Shown here piece by piece: positions 9,099-19,245 of a stretch of DNA of 64,000 bases. A program made the position numbers and the translations under genes. The notes below the pieces were generated by a model. It worked only from the letters and a program-made list of their open reading frames with translations, ran no database searches and was not told the origin of the DNA. Origin of the DNA: Halomonas jincaotanensis (GTDB lineage Bacteria > Pseudomonadota > Gammaproteobacteria > Pseudomonadales > Halomonadaceae); NCBI RefSeq assembly GCF_018448785.1, contig NZ_JAHCLU010000015.1, positions 48,983 through 112,982 of the forward strand, written 5' to 3'. Position 1 is the first letter of the stretch. The number at the start of each line of letters is the position of its first letter.

Positions 9099-10123
9099 TC
9101 CTGGAGAATGAACCCGTCCCCGGCTATTCGCTGCCCCTCCTCCCCGGCCATGTGTCGCCTGGGCGTCTCGAGCGGTTGCTGCGTGCCGGCACCTTTGCGA
9201 TCACCAGCGAGATCGATCCGCCGGATTCCGCCGACCCGGGCGAGGTCCTCAAGCGGGCGGCGATCTTCGATGGCCACGTTGATGCACTCAATGCCACGGA
9301 TGGCTCCGGCGCCAACTGTCACATGTCGAGTGTGGGAGTCTGTTCCCTGCTGACCCGGGTCGGCTACGCCACCATCCTGCAGATGTCCTGTCGTGACCGC
9401 AATCGCATTGCCATGCAGGGCGAGATCCTGGGGGCCGCCGCCATGGGGGCCTGCAACCTGCTCTGCCTGACCGGAGATGGCGTCCAGGCAGGAGACCATC
9501 CCCAGGCCAAGCCGGTGTTCGACCTGGACTCGATGTCGCTGCTGACGATCGCCCGCGGCATGCGCGACGAGTGTCGTTTCCAGAGTGGCAGGCGGCTCGA
9601 TACGCCGCCGCGGATCTTCCTGGGGGCCGTCGAGAATCCCTTCGCCCCACCCCATGACCTGCGGCCCCATCGCCTGGCCAAGAAGGTGGCGGCAGGTGCC
9701 CAGTTTTTCCAGACCCAGTACTGTTTCGATATCGAGCAATTGCGTGACTTCATGCTCAAGGTGAATGACCTGGGCCTTCTCGAAGGCCCCGGTCGTGTCT
9801 TCATCCTGCCGGGCATCGGCCCCTTGGCCACGGCGCGCAGTGCGCGGTGGATACGCGACAAGGTTCCCGGCGTGCATATACCCGAGTCGGTGATTCGTCG
9901 GCTCGAAGGGGCCCTGGACCAGAAGGAGGAGGGCAAGCGGTTGTGCATGGAACTGCTCAACCAGATCCGGGAAATGCCGGGCGTCAGCGGTGCCCATATC
10001 ATGGCCTACCGGCAGGAGCACAGCGTCGCCGAGATCATCGAGACCACCGGCGTGCTGGAAGGGCGCGTGCCCTGGTATCCAGGGCGCAATGAGCCGCGGG
10101 ATCTCGATCCCGAGTCACTCTAG
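9095..10123 (+). CDS. Methylenetetrahydrofolate reductase (MetF-like)
   Basis: A 342-residue FAD TIM-barrel enzyme of the methylenetetrahydrofolate reductase family: SEIDPPDSADPGEVLKRA near the N-terminus, CRDRNR and NLLCLTGDG in the core, and QFFQTQYCFD later. It should interconvert 5,10-methylene-THF and 5-methyl-THF. It starts inside the stop of the cysteine-rich partner. Placed between formate dehydrogenase and the betaine demethylation genes, it probably handles methylene-THF formed by the demethylases or GlyA, either to feed methionine synthesis or to run in the oxidative direction. Direction cannot be told from sequence. Confidence 0.85.
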   Translation: MILENEPVPGYSLPLLPGHVSPGRLERLLRAGTFAITSEIDPPDSADPGEVLKRAAIFDGHVDALNATDGSGANCHMSSVGVCSLLTRVGYATILQMSCRDRNRIAMQGEILGAAAMGACNLLCLTGDGVQAGDHPQAKPVFDLDSMSLLTIARGMRDECRFQSGRRLDTPPRIFLGAVENPFAPPHDLRPHRLAKKVAAGAQFFQTQYCFDIEQLRDFMLKVNDLGLLEGPGRVFILPGIGPLATARSARWIRDKVPGVHIPESVIRRLEGALDQKEEGKRLCMELLNQIREMPGVSGAHIMAYRQEHSVAEIIETTGVLEGRVPWYPGRNEPRDLDPESL

Positions 10124-10127
10124 ATAG

Positions 10128-10157
10128 CGCGCCCCGTGGAGTGATCCACGGGGCGCG
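10128..10157. terminator. Bidirectional hairpin between the MTHFR and gbcA genes
   Basis: A perfect 13-bp GC-rich stem (10128-10140 with 10145-10157) around a GTGA loop lies in the 43 bases between two convergent stop codons. It lacks a strong T tract on either side, but position and stability suggest shared termination. Confidence 0.65.
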
Positions 10158-10166
10158 AAACATCAC

Positions 10167-11456
10167 TCAGCCGCGCTGGACGACTTGCAGGTGGGGGGCG
10201 GTATTTCCCAGGTTCTCCAGCATCCTTTCCCTGTACCAGTCGATGAAATCGATGACGCCGAACTCGGCGGTCTCGGAGTAGGGTCCCGGCTGGTAGGCCA
10301 CGGAGTTGATCCCGCGCTGGTTCTCCTCGACCAGGCGTCGATCCTCGTCGTTGGTGGCATCCCATACCTTGCGGATCTCATGGGGCTGGTAGTCGACCTC
10401 TTCCACGGCATCCTTGTGTACCAGCCACTTGGTGGTCACCAGCGTCTGCTGGGGTCCCAGCGGCAGCACCCTGAACACGACGGCGTGATCGCCCATGAAG
10501 TGGTTCCAGGAGTTGGGCAGGTGCAGGATGCGCAGCGAGCCCATGTCGGCGCTGGTGATCCGGCCCATCAGCTTGTTGCAGCCCGGCTTGCCATCCATGG
10601 TCATGGAGACCACGCCGTCGAGCAGGGGAGTGCGGGTCAGGCGATTGCGCTTGCCGAAACGCTCGAGTTGCCAGGGCACCTGCTGGGCATCCCATTCGCT
10701 CTGCTTCCTGGCCACCAGAGCCTTGTAGGCCGGTGTGGCCCGCGGGTCGTCGGTGTCGTCGAACTCCTGCAGCGAGTTGAGCAGTTCCGGATGGGCACCA
10801 TTGCAGTGGTAGCACTCGCGGTTGTTCTCGAGCACCAGTTTCCAGTTGGCATTCTCGACGATATTGGACTCCACGGCGATCTTGACATTGGCCATGTCGT
10901 AGGGCTCGAGATAGTGCTCGAGAGTCACCAGGAAATCATCGATGGCGGGTGGCTGTTCCGCCAGGCTGATGAAGATGTAGCCCCCTGCCGTACGCACATG
11001 GATCGGCTTGAGGCCGTGGGCCGAGAGATCGAAGTCCTTGCCCATATCGCTGCCGGCGAACAGCAGTCGGCCGTCGAGCTCATAGGTCCACTGGTGGTAG
11101 GGACAGACCAGCTTGGCTACCTTGCCCCTCTCGTGGACACAGAGACGCGAACCGCGGTGGCGGCAGACGTTGTGAAAGCCATGTACCTTGCCCTCGCTGC
11201 CGCGTACCAGGATCACCGGATTCTCCCCGATCTCCAGGGTCAGGTAGTTGCCCTTGGTGGGGATCTCGCAGGTCAGGCCGGCGAACAACCACTCCTTGGC
11301 GAAGATCTCCTGCATGTCCAGGGCGAAGACCCGGGCATCGTTGTAGAAGGGCTGTGGCAGCGAAAAGTGGCTGGGATGGCTGGCAAGCATCCGGCTCGCC
11401 GCTTCGCGGGTCGGTGTCAGCTCATCATCCAGGTGGACAAGGGAGATCGGGTCCAT
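10167..11456 (-). CDS. gbcA: Glycine betaine monooxygenase, Rieske oxygenase subunit
   Basis: A 429-residue Rieske non-heme iron oxygenase closely resembling Pseudomonas GbcA, which demethylates glycine betaine to dimethylglycine and formaldehyde. Cys98/His100 and Cys118/His121 form the Rieske centre (NVCRHRG, VCPYHQW); His217 and His222 in NNRECYHCNGAHPE bind the mononuclear iron. The ATG at 11456 is chosen because AAGAGG lies nine bases upstream; the ATG nine bases earlier (11465) would abut that site. Its reductase partner gbcB is transcribed divergently, as in related bacteria. Loss of this gene would be expected to block growth on betaine. Confidence 0.95.
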   Translation of the reverse strand: MDPISLVHLDDELTPTREAASRMLASHPSHFSLPQPFYNDARVFALDMQEIFAKEWLFAGLTCEIPTKGNYLTLEIGENPVILVRGSEGKVHGFHNVCRHRGSRLCVHERGKVAKLVCPYHQWTYELDGRLLFAGSDMGKDFDLSAHGLKPIHVRTAGGYIFISLAEQPPAIDDFLVTLEHYLEPYDMANVKIAVESNIVENANWKLVLENNRECYHCNGAHPELLNSLQEFDDTDDPRATPAYKALVARKQSEWDAQQVPWQLERFGKRNRLTRTPLLDGVVSMTMDGKPGCNKLMGRITSADMGSLRILHLPNSWNHFMGDHAVVFRVLPLGPQQTLVTTKWLVHKDAVEEVDYQPHEIRKVWDATNDEDRRLVEENQRGINSVAYQPGPYSETAEFGVIDFIDWYRERMLENLGNTAPHLQVVQRG

Positions 11457-11795
11457 GGAATACATCCTCTTGCAGGCCGCATGTACGGCAGGTGACAAAG
11501 ATTGGTGGCGAGGGAGGCTCGGGTGTCTTGGGTTTGTTCGTGTGCCGGTTGATGGATGCACGACGAGATCAGGGTTGATTCTGGATCAGCCCTTAAAGGG
11601 CGAGTTGTCTGCCGACGACGGATCTCGATGCAGGGACGACGCGGGGGTCGGATAAAGGGGCGAGGGGTGGGAGTCATGGATATGGCCATGTCGCTGACAG
11701 GCAAGTCGCAACGGGGTCGCGTGGCGCAGAATTCGCCCCAACAGGCGATGGCGCGGCAGCCGAGCCTTCCATGGTGCATTGCAGGCGACCCGATA
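11457..11795. promoter_or_regulatory. Divergent gbcA/gbcB control region, 339 bases
   Basis: No supportable gene lies here; the frames that cross it are extensions of gbcA, gbcB or their shadows. Both promoters must sit here. In Pseudomonas the equivalent region is bound by the AraC-family activator GbdR; no such regulator gene is visible in the window and I could not identify its binding site with confidence. Confidence 0.5.
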
Positions 11796-12902
11796 ATGAC
11801 AACGAGCTTCCTCAACCCCGTCACGACCCAGACCTGGACCAATGGCCGCCATGCCATGCGTTGCGTCAAGGTGATCCAGGAGACCTGGGACGTACGTACC
11901 TTCTGTTTCATGGCCGAGCAGCCGGTGCTGTTCTTCTTCAAGCCCGGGCAGTTCGTGACCCTGGAGCTCGAGATAGACGGCATGCAGGTCATGCGCTCCT
12001 ACACCATCTCGAGCTCCCCCTCGATTCCCTACAGTATCTCGATCACCGTCAAGCGCCTGCCTGGCGGAAAGGTCTCGAACTGGCTTCACGACCACCTGAA
12101 GGCCGGCGACGAACTGGTAGTGCATGGCCCGGTGGGCAACTTCAATATCATGGACTACCCCGCCGAGAAGGTGCTCATGCTCTCCGGTGGCGTGGGGATC
12201 ACTCCGCTGATGTCCATGGTGCGCTGGTTCTTCGATACCAACTCCATGGTTGACGTGGAGTTCGTGCACAGCGCTCGCTCCCCCCGCGACATCATCTACC
12301 ATCGCGAACTGGAGCATATCTTCTCGCGTATACCCGAATTCAAGCTGCATATCGTGACCGAGCGCAGCGGTGAACTGAACGAGAGCTGGGCGGGTTACCG
12401 GGGCTATCTCGCCCAGGCGATGCTCGAGCTGATGGTGCCGGACTTCATGGACCGCGAGATCTTCTGTTGCGGCCCCACGCCCTACATGAATGCCGTGAAG
12501 AGACTCCTGCGCAATAACGATTTCGACATGAGCCACTACCACGAGGAGTCCTTCGCTGCCACGCCCATCGAGGTCCAGGAGGAGGTGCTTGAGCATGTCG
12601 AGCAGGCCGAGGCGCTGGCCGAGGAGTTCGACGTCGCCGACTTGATCAGCGTGGAATTTTCCTCTTCGGGCAAGAGCGTGCGCATCCATCCCGGCGAAAC
12701 GGTGCACTCCGCCGCCGCCAAGCTGGGCCTGCACATCCCCAAGGCCTGCGGGATGGGCATCTGCGGGACCTGTCGGGTCCCCCTCAGCTCGGGGCAGGTG
12801 GAGATGGATCACAACGGCGGCATCACCGAGGAGGACCTCGCCGAGGGCTATATCCTCTCCTGTTGCAGCAAGCCGCTCGGCGATGTGGTGGTCGACTACT
12901 GA
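11796..12902 (+). CDS. gbcB: Glycine betaine monooxygenase reductase subunit
   Basis: A 368-residue flavin reductase with a C-terminal 2Fe-2S ferredoxin domain, the expected size for GbcB. The FAD-binding motif is MRSYTISSSPS, the NAD-binding motif SGGVGITPLMSMVRW, and the ferredoxin cysteines lie in KACGMGICGTCRV with a late SCC. It passes electrons from NAD(P)H to the Rieske protein GbcA. The ATG at 11796 has an AGGCGA site eight bases upstream, and the reading frame before it (from 11556) has no family features. Confidence 0.93.
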   Translation: MTTSFLNPVTTQTWTNGRHAMRCVKVIQETWDVRTFCFMAEQPVLFFFKPGQFVTLELEIDGMQVMRSYTISSSPSIPYSISITVKRLPGGKVSNWLHDHLKAGDELVVHGPVGNFNIMDYPAEKVLMLSGGVGITPLMSMVRWFFDTNSMVDVEFVHSARSPRDIIYHRELEHIFSRIPEFKLHIVTERSGELNESWAGYRGYLAQAMLELMVPDFMDREIFCCGPTPYMNAVKRLLRNNDFDMSHYHEESFAATPIEVQEEVLEHVEQAEALAEEFDVADLISVEFSSSGKSVRIHPGETVHSAAAKLGLHIPKACGMGICGTCRVPLSSGQVEMDHNGGITEEDLAEGYILSCCSKPLGDVVVDY

Positions 12903-12906
12903 GCGA

Positions 12907-12935
12907 GCGCCATGCCGGCTTGTCCGGCATGGCGC
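12907..12935 (+). terminator. Hairpin after gbcB
   Basis: A 12-bp perfect stem (12907-12918 with 12924-12935) with a 5-base loop follows the gbcB stop codon directly. No T tract follows, so termination strength is uncertain. Confidence 0.5.
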
Positions 12936-13073
12936 GGATGATACGGCCTTGTCGTAAACACACCGGGCCGTGACGCTTGCAAGCAGCATGCCGCACCCCG
13001 CCGGGGATACCATCACCGCACGCATCACAACCGAATCGATCTTCCCAACGACAATAGATCCGGAGTTTCCCAG

Positions 13074-14402
13074 ATGACCCATCGCGAAGGTTTCCGCTCC
13101 CAGGCTTCCCTGACTGACTACGATCCTACCCTGGCCTCGGCCATCGCCGAGGAGACGGTGCGCCAGGAGGCGCACATCGAACTGATCGCCTCCGAGAACT
13201 ACGCCAGCCGGCATGTCATGGAGGCCCAGGGGTCCCAGCTGACCAACAAGTACGCCGAGGGCTATCCCGGCAAGCGCTACTACGGTGGCTGCGAGTTCGT
13301 CGACAAGGTGGAGACACTCGCCATCGAGCGTGCCTGTGCCCTCTTCGGTGCCGACTACGCCAATGTCCAGCCCCACTCAGGGGCCCAGGCCAATGCCGCC
13401 GTTTTCATGGCGCTGGTTTCCCCGGGTGACACCGTGCTGGGCATGAGCCTGGCCCATGGCGGCCACCTGACCCATGGTGCGGCGCCCAATTTCTCCGGCA
13501 AGCACTACAACGCGGTGCAGTATGGCCTGAATGCCGAGACCGGCGAGATCGACTACGCCGAGGTGGAACGCCTGGCGCGTGAGCATCAACCCAAGATGAT
13601 CATCGCCGGTTTCTCCGCCTATTCGCGTGTCGTCGACTGGCGCCGCTTCCGGAGCATTGCCGATGAGGTGGGCGCCTGGTTGATGGTCGACATGGCCCAC
13701 GTGGCCGGCCTGGTCGCCGCCGGTCTCTATCCGAGCCCGCTGTCCCATGCCCATGTCGTCACCACTACTACCCACAAGACCCTGCGTGGCCCGCGCGGGG
13801 GGCTGATTCTCTCCTCCCATCCCGACGAGAGTCTCTACAAGAAGCTCAACGGCGCCGTCTTTCCGGGCCAGCAGGGTGGCCCACTGATGCATGTCATCGC
13901 CGCCAAGGCGGTGGCCTTTCGCGAGGCGATGAGCCAGGAGTTCGTGACCTACCAGCAGCGGGTCATCGACAATGCGCGAGTCATGGCCGGGGTGTTCATC
14001 GACCGTGGCTTCGATGTGGTCTCGGGCGGTACCGACGATCACCTCTTCCTGGTCTCGCTGATCCGTCAGGGCATCACCGGCAAGGATGCCGATGCCGCCC
14101 TGGGTCGCGCCCATATCACCGTCAACAAGAACAGCGTCCCTAACGATCCCCAGAGCCCCTTCGTGACCTCCGGCCTGCGCATCGGTACGCCTGCGGTAAC
14201 GACCCGCGGCTTTGGTGCCGATGACTGCGAGCAACTCGCCGGCTGGATCTGCGACGTCCTCGATGTGCTGGCCGAGCAGGGCAACACCAGCACGGTGGAA
14301 GCCGAGGTGCGTGAAAGGACCGAGGCGCTGTGCGCTCGCTACCCGGTCTATGCAGAGACCGAGGCCGAGACCGCCAGTGTCAAGGCATCATCCGTAGGCT
14401 GA
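13074..14402 (+). CDS. glyA: Serine hydroxymethyltransferase
   Basis: A 442-residue PLP enzyme joining glycine and 5,10-methylene-THF to serine. The PLP lysine is Lys235 in [14 protein letters not shown], and the N-terminal LIASENYAS and [13 protein letters not shown] motifs are intact. The protein is about 20-25 residues longer than the usual 417-420, the excess lying at the C-terminus. A GGAG site precedes the ATG at 13074. Standing directly before soxBDAG, this is probably a pathway-specific copy that uses glycine and the methylene-THF made by sarcosine oxidase; a housekeeping glyA likely exists elsewhere. Confidence 0.95.
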   Translation: MTHREGFRSQASLTDYDPTLASAIAEETVRQEAHIELIASENYASRHVMEAQGSQLTNKYAEGYPGKRYYGGCEFVDKVETLAIERACALFGADYANVQPHSGAQANAAVFMALVSPGDTVLGMSLAHGGHLTHGAAPNFSGKHYNAVQYGLNAETGEIDYAEVERLAREHQPKMIIAGFSAYSRVVDWRRFRSIADEVGAWLMVDMAHVAGLVAAGLYPSPLSHAHVVTTTTHKTLRGPRGGLILSSHPDESLYKKLNGAVFPGQQGGPLMHVIAAKAVAFREAMSQEFVTYQQRVIDNARVMAGVFIDRGFDVVSGGTDDHLFLVSLIRQGITGKDADAALGRAHITVNKNSVPNDPQSPFVTSGLRIGTPAVTTRGFGADDCEQLAGWICDVLDVLAEQGNTSTVEAEVRERTEALCARYPVYAETEAETASVKASSVG

Positions 14403-14461
14403 GTCGATTTCGTCAGGGTAGCGCCTGCACCGCCGGCCACGGCCGATCCAGGAGAGACAAC

Positions 14462-15712
14462 ATGCAACGATATTCAGGCTTCGGGCTGGTCAAGCACGCG
14501 CTGAGCCATCACGAGAACTGGGAGCGCCAGTGGCGCAATCCCACCCCCAAGAAGCAGTACGACGTTATCATCATCGGCGGCGGTGGCCACGGCCTGGCGA
14601 CGGCCTACTACCTGGCCAAGGAGCATGGCGTGAAGAATGTCGCCGTGCTCGAGAAGGGCTGGCTGGGCGGCGGCAACACCGCCCGTAACACCACCATCGT
14701 GCGCTCCAACTATCTCTGGGACGAATCCGCGGCCCTCTACGAGCATTCGATGAAGCTCTGGGAAGGGCTCTCCCGGGATATCAACTACAACGTGATGTTT
14801 TCACAGCGCGGGGTATTGAACCTCGGCCATACGCTGCAGGACATGCGCGACATCCAGCGCCGCGTGAATGCCAACCGCTTGAACGGCATCGACGGCGAGG
14901 TGCTCGATACCCGGGGCGTCCAGGAGATCGTGCCGATCCTCGACTGCTCGACCCGAGCCCGCTATCCGGTCCTCGGTGCTTCCTGGCAGCCGCGCGCCGG
15001 CGTGGCGCGCCATGACGCCGTGGCCTGGGGCTACGCCCGGGCCGCCGATGCCCAGGGCGTCGACCTGCTCCAGAATACCGAGGTCACCGGCTTCAAGATT
15101 CGTGACGGCCAAGTCTACGGCGTTCACACCAATCGCGGTGACATCGAGGCAAGGACCATCGGTTGCGTGACCGCCGGTAACTCGGGGGTGCTAGCCAAGA
15201 TGGCCGGTTTCCGCTTGCCACTGGAGTCGCATCCGCTGCAGGCGCTGGTCTCGGAACCCCTCAAGCCGGTTCTCGACACCGTGGTGATGTCGAATCAGGT
15301 CCATGGCTATATCAGCCAGTCGGACAAGGGCGATCTGGTCATCGGTGCCGGCATTGATGGCTACAACGGTTATGGCCAGCGCGGCAGCTACCCGACCGTC
15401 GAGCATACCCTCCAGGCCATCGTCGAGATGTTCCCGATATTTTCCCGGGTGCGCATGAATCGTCAGTGGGGAGGCATCGTCGATACCTGCCCGGATGCCT
15501 GTCCGATCCTGTCGAAGACACCCGTCAAGGGGCTCTTCTTCAACTGCGGTTGGGGTACCGGCGGCTTCAAGGCGACGCCGGGCTCGGGTCACGTATTCGC
15601 TGCCAGCCTTGCCAAGGGCGAGATGCACCCCATTGCGGCACCCTTCTCCATCGATCGCTTCCATAGCGGGGCGCTGATCGACGAGCACGGCGCTGCCGGC
15701 GTGGCCCACTGA
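14462..15712 (+). CDS. soxB: Sarcosine oxidase beta subunit
   Basis: A 416-residue FAD-dependent amine oxidase, the catalytic beta subunit of heterotetrameric sarcosine oxidase, which demethylates sarcosine to glycine. The dinucleotide-binding motif is [16 protein letters not shown] (about residues 38-51). An AGGAGA site precedes the ATG at 14462; the earlier in-frame start lies inside glyA. Length and order (soxB-D-A-G) are exactly those of the Corynebacterium and Pseudomonas operons. Confidence 0.95.
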   Translation: MQRYSGFGLVKHALSHHENWERQWRNPTPKKQYDVIIIGGGGHGLATAYYLAKEHGVKNVAVLEKGWLGGGNTARNTTIVRSNYLWDESAALYEHSMKLWEGLSRDINYNVMFSQRGVLNLGHTLQDMRDIQRRVNANRLNGIDGEVLDTRGVQEIVPILDCSTRARYPVLGASWQPRAGVARHDAVAWGYARAADAQGVDLLQNTEVTGFKIRDGQVYGVHTNRGDIEARTIGCVTAGNSGVLAKMAGFRLPLESHPLQALVSEPLKPVLDTVVMSNQVHGYISQSDKGDLVIGAGIDGYNGYGQRGSYPTVEHTLQAIVEMFPIFSRVRMNRQWGGIVDTCPDACPILSKTPVKGLFFNCGWGTGGFKATPGSGHVFAASLAKGEMHPIAAPFSIDRFHSGALIDEHGAAGVAH

Positions 15713-15784
15713 GTTCCGCACGCTGCTGCCTGACAGCACAGCCCCGGATAACGACTTTCATCCCGGTGATGGAGGGGAGAATTC

Positions 15785-16180
15785 ATGTTTCTGATCTACT
15801 GTCCGTACTGCGAGGAGCTTCGTGAAGAACCGGAGTTTCACGCCAAGGGCCAGGCGCACATCGCCCGGCCACAAGACCCCGAGGCCTGCTCCGATGAAGA
15901 GTGGGGTGACTACCTCTTCTTCCGCGATAACCCCCGGGGAATCCACCATGAACTCTGGGTCCACGCCATCGGTTGTCGCAAGTTCTTTAACATCACGCGC
16001 AACACCGTGAGCTACGAGATCCTCGAGACCTACAAGATGGGCGAGCAGCCGACGATTACCGCGGAGAGCCTGTCGCGAGACGATAAAACCGCGGACGGCG
16101 TACAGGTCGCCGATGGTGGCCAGCAGACCGTGGGCGCAAGCGACAGCGCGGTGAATTTCGTCAGGGGGGCCAAGGTATGA
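15785..16180 (+). CDS. soxD: Sarcosine oxidase delta subunit
   Basis: A 131-residue small zinc-binding subunit: the Cys-Pro-Tyr-Cys pair near residue 6 (LIYCPYCEELREEPEF) and a later cysteine in HAIGCRKFFNITRNT are the likely zinc ligands. The family is usually around 90-110 residues, so roughly the last 25, rich in Ala, Gly, Asp and Val, are an extension. A GGAGGGGAG site lies just before the ATG. Its stop codon overlaps the soxA start by four bases. Confidence 0.92.
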   Translation: MFLIYCPYCEELREEPEFHAKGQAHIARPQDPEACSDEEWGDYLFFRDNPRGIHHELWVHAIGCRKFFNITRNTVSYEILETYKMGEQPTITAESLSRDDKTADGVQVADGGQQTVGASDSAVNFVRGAKV

Positions 16181-19100
16181 CGCGCAATGCACAGCAGTCC
16201 AATCGTTTGACACAGGGTGGACGCATCGACCGCTCGCGCCCGCTGAGCTTCACCTTCAATGGCCAGACCTATCAGGGCCATGCCGGTGACACCCTGGCGT
16301 CGGCGTTGCTGGCCAACGGCGTGGATGTGGTCAACCGCAGCTTCAAGTATTCACTTCCCCGCGGCATCGTCGCCGCCGGTGCCGAAGAGCCCAATGCTGT
16401 GGTCCAACTGGGTGCCTCAGAAGCCTCCCAGGTCCCCAATGTGCGTGCTACCCAGCAGGCGCTCTACGAGGGCCTGGTGGCTCGCAGCACCAATGGCTGG
16501 CCCAGCGTGCAGCGGGACCTGATGGGGGTCGTCGGCAAGCTGGGAGGCAAGCTGATGCCTCCCGGCTTCTACTACAAGACCTTCATGGCGCCGGCTTCGC
16601 TGTGGATGACCTACGAGAAGTACATCCGCAAGAGTGCCGGCCTGGGTCGCAGCTCCACCGAATCCGACCCCGATATTTACGATCACCAGCATCGGCACTG
16701 CGACGTTCTGGTGATCGGTGCCGGCCCGGCGGGGCTTGTCGCCGCCCTGGCCGCCAGTCGCAGTGGTGCCCGGGTCATCCTCTGTGACGAGCAGGAGGAG
16801 CCGGGCGGCTCCTTGCTTGCGTCGCGCGAGCTGGTCGACGACGAACCCGCCGAGAAATGGCTGAGTGCCGTGATGGCCGAGCTTTCCGAGCTCGCCAACG
16901 TCACCGTGCTGCCGCGTACTACGGCCAACGGCTATCACGACCACAACTTCGTCACCCTGCATGAGCGGCGTACCGACCATCTTGGCGGTACGGCGCCGAG
17001 GGTGGATGGTCTTCGGCAGTCGCGTGGACGCATGCATCATGTTCGGGCCGGGCGGGTGATACTCGCTACCGGTGCTCACGAGCGTCCCCTCGTGTATGCG
17101 GCTAACGACGTGCCGGGCAACCTGCTCGCCGGTGCCGTCTCTACCTATATTCGTCGTTACGGGGTGATGCCCGGCCAGAAGCTGGTGCTCTCCACCAGCA
17201 ACGATCACGCCTATCGTGCCGCCCTGGACTGGGCCGAGCAGGGCAAAGGCGCCGGACGCGAGGTGGTGGCCATCGTCGACGCGCGCGCCAACCCCCAGGG
17301 TGATCTGGTGGCACAGGTACGCCGCCTGGGTATCCGGGTGATCACCGGCAGTGCAGTGATCGAGGCCAAGGGCACGAACCGGGTGACGGCTGCCCGGGTG
17401 GCGAAGATCGATCTCGAGGGCTTCAGGGTCACTGGGCCCGTCGAGGAGCTCTCCTGCGACACCATTGCCAGCTCCGGGGGTTACAGTCCGGTGATCCATC
17501 TGGCCTCCCACACCGGGGCCCGCCCCAACTGGAACGACAGGATCCTGGGTTTCGTGCCTTCCCTGGTCAAGGGTGTCAGCGCCGCTGGCGGAGCAAGCGG
17601 TACCTATCCGCTTCCCGAGGTGCTGGCAGAAGGGCGCGAGGCAGGGCTGCAGGCTGCCTCATCCTGTGGTTTCGAGGCAGCGAATATCGAGCTCCCCCAA
17701 GTGGATGCCCTGTCTGAAGGAGAGGCCTGTGCCCTCTATCAGGTGCCCCACGAGAAGACGGCCCTGCGCGCGCCCAAGCAGTTCGTCGACCTGCAGAACG
17801 ATGTCACCGCCGCGGGTATCGAGATCGCCACCCGCGAGGGCTTCGAGTCAATCGAGCACGTCAAGCGCTACACGGCCATGGGTTTCGGCACCGACCAGGG
17901 CAAGCTGGGCAACATCAACGGAATGGCCATCGCCGCGCGCTGCCTGAAGCGCACGATTCCAGAGGTGGGGACCACGGTCTTCCGGCCCAACTACACGCCG
18001 GTGACCTTCGGTGCCATCGCCGGGCGCCACTGCAAGGCGCTGTTCGATCCCGAGCGCTACACGGCACTTCATCATTGGCATGTCGAGCGCGGCGCCGAAT
18101 TCGAGGTGGTCGGGCAGTGGATGCGCCCTTGGTACTATCCCCTGCAACGTAGTGGCGGGGGCGAACGCGAGAGCATGTCGGAGGCGGTGGCCCGTGAGTG
18201 CCGGGCGGTTCGGGAGAAGGTGGGCATCCTCGACGCCACGACCCTGGGCAAGATCGATATTCAGGGAGCCGATGCCCGTGAGTTCCTGGCGCGCATCTAC
18301 ACCAACAAGTGGGAAAAACTCGCCGTCGGCAAGTGCCGCTACGGGCTGATGTGCAAGGACGATGGCATGGTCACCGACGATGGCGTAACCGCCTGCCTCG
18401 CCGAGAACCACTTCGTGATGACCACCACCACTGGCGGGGCGGCGGCGATCCTCGAGTGGCTGGAGCTCTGGCACCAGACGGAGTGGCCCGAGCTCGACGT
18501 CAGCTTCACCTCGGTGACCGATCACTGGGCGACCATGACCATCACCGGCCCCGAGTCTCGCCGGCTGCTTGCCGAGATCTGCGACATCGATCTCGACCGG
18601 GACAGCTTCAAGTTCATGGACTGGCGCGAGGGCAGGGTGGCGGATGTGCCGGCCCGGGTCTTCCGCATCTCCTTCACCGGCGAGCTCACCTACGAGATCA
18701 ACGTCCAGGCTCACTTCGCCATGCATGTCTGGAAGACGCTGTTTTCCCATGGCGAGAAGTACGGCCTGACACCCTACGGCACCGAGACGATGCACGTCTT
18801 GAGGGCGGAGAAGGGGTTCATCATCGTGGGCCAGGATACCGATGGCTCGGTGACCCCGGAGGACCTCGGCATGCAGTGGTGCGTGGGCTACGACAAGCCC
18901 TTCCCCTGGATCGGCAAGCGTGCCCTGACCCGCAGCGACACCCGGCGTGAAAACCGCAAGCAGTTGGTAGGCCTGAAGCCGAAGGATCCGGCAGTGGTGC
19001 TGCAGGAGGGGGCCCAGATCGTGTTCGACCCCAAGGCCCCGATCCCCATGCCCATGGTGGGCCATGTGACCTCCAGCTATTACAGCCCGATCCTGGAGGC

Positions 19101-19245
19101 CGGCTTCGCCCTGGCCGTGGTCAAGGGGGGGCAGAAGCGCATGGGCGAGACCGTCTACCTGCCTATGGCCGACGGCACCACTCACGAAGCCGAGATCGTC
19201 GGTCCGATCTTCGTCGATCCCAAGGGAGAGCGTCAGAATGTCTAA
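16177..19245 (+). CDS. soxA: Sarcosine oxidase alpha subunit
   Basis: A 1022-residue subunit that binds NAD+ and tetrahydrofolate. In order: an N-terminal 2Fe-2S-like fold (TFNGQTYQGHAGDTLASALL), a Rossmann domain (VLVIGAGPAGLVAALAAS, about residues 178-195), and a C-terminal aminomethyltransferase (GCV-T) half from about residue 610 that receives the methyl group as 5,10-methylene-THF. Length matches the family. It overlaps soxD by four bases and soxG by eight, so the operon is translationally coupled. Confidence 0.95.
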   Translation: MTRNAQQSNRLTQGGRIDRSRPLSFTFNGQTYQGHAGDTLASALLANGVDVVNRSFKYSLPRGIVAAGAEEPNAVVQLGASEASQVPNVRATQQALYEGLVARSTNGWPSVQRDLMGVVGKLGGKLMPPGFYYKTFMAPASLWMTYEKYIRKSAGLGRSSTESDPDIYDHQHRHCDVLVIGAGPAGLVAALAASRSGARVILCDEQEEPGGSLLASRELVDDEPAEKWLSAVMAELSELANVTVLPRTTANGYHDHNFVTLHERRTDHLGGTAPRVDGLRQSRGRMHHVRAGRVILATGAHERPLVYAANDVPGNLLAGAVSTYIRRYGVMPGQKLVLSTSNDHAYRAALDWAEQGKGAGREVVAIVDARANPQGDLVAQVRRLGIRVITGSAVIEAKGTNRVTAARVAKIDLEGFRVTGPVEELSCDTIASSGGYSPVIHLASHTGARPNWNDRILGFVPSLVKGVSAAGGASGTYPLPEVLAEGREAGLQAASSCGFEAANIELPQVDALSEGEACALYQVPHEKTALRAPKQFVDLQNDVTAAGIEIATREGFESIEHVKRYTAMGFGTDQGKLGNINGMAIAARCLKRTIPEVGTTVFRPNYTPVTFGAIAGRHCKALFDPERYTALHHWHVERGAEFEVVGQWMRPWYYPLQRSGGGERESMSEAVARECRAVREKVGILDATTLGKIDIQGADAREFLARIYTNKWEKLAVGKCRYGLMCKDDGMVTDDGVTACLAENHFVMTTTTGGAAAILEWLELWHQTEWPELDVSFTSVTDHWATMTITGPESRRLLAEICDIDLDRDSFKFMDWREGRVADVPARVFRISFTGELTYEINVQAHFAMHVWKTLFSHGEKYGLTPYGTETMHVLRAEKGFIIVGQDTDGSVTPEDLGMQWCVGYDKPFPWIGKRALTRSDTRRENRKQLVGLKPKDPAVVLQEGAQIVFDPKAPIPMPMVGHVTSSYYSPILEAGFALAVVKGGQKRMGETVYLPMADGTTHEAEIVGPIFVDPKGERQNV

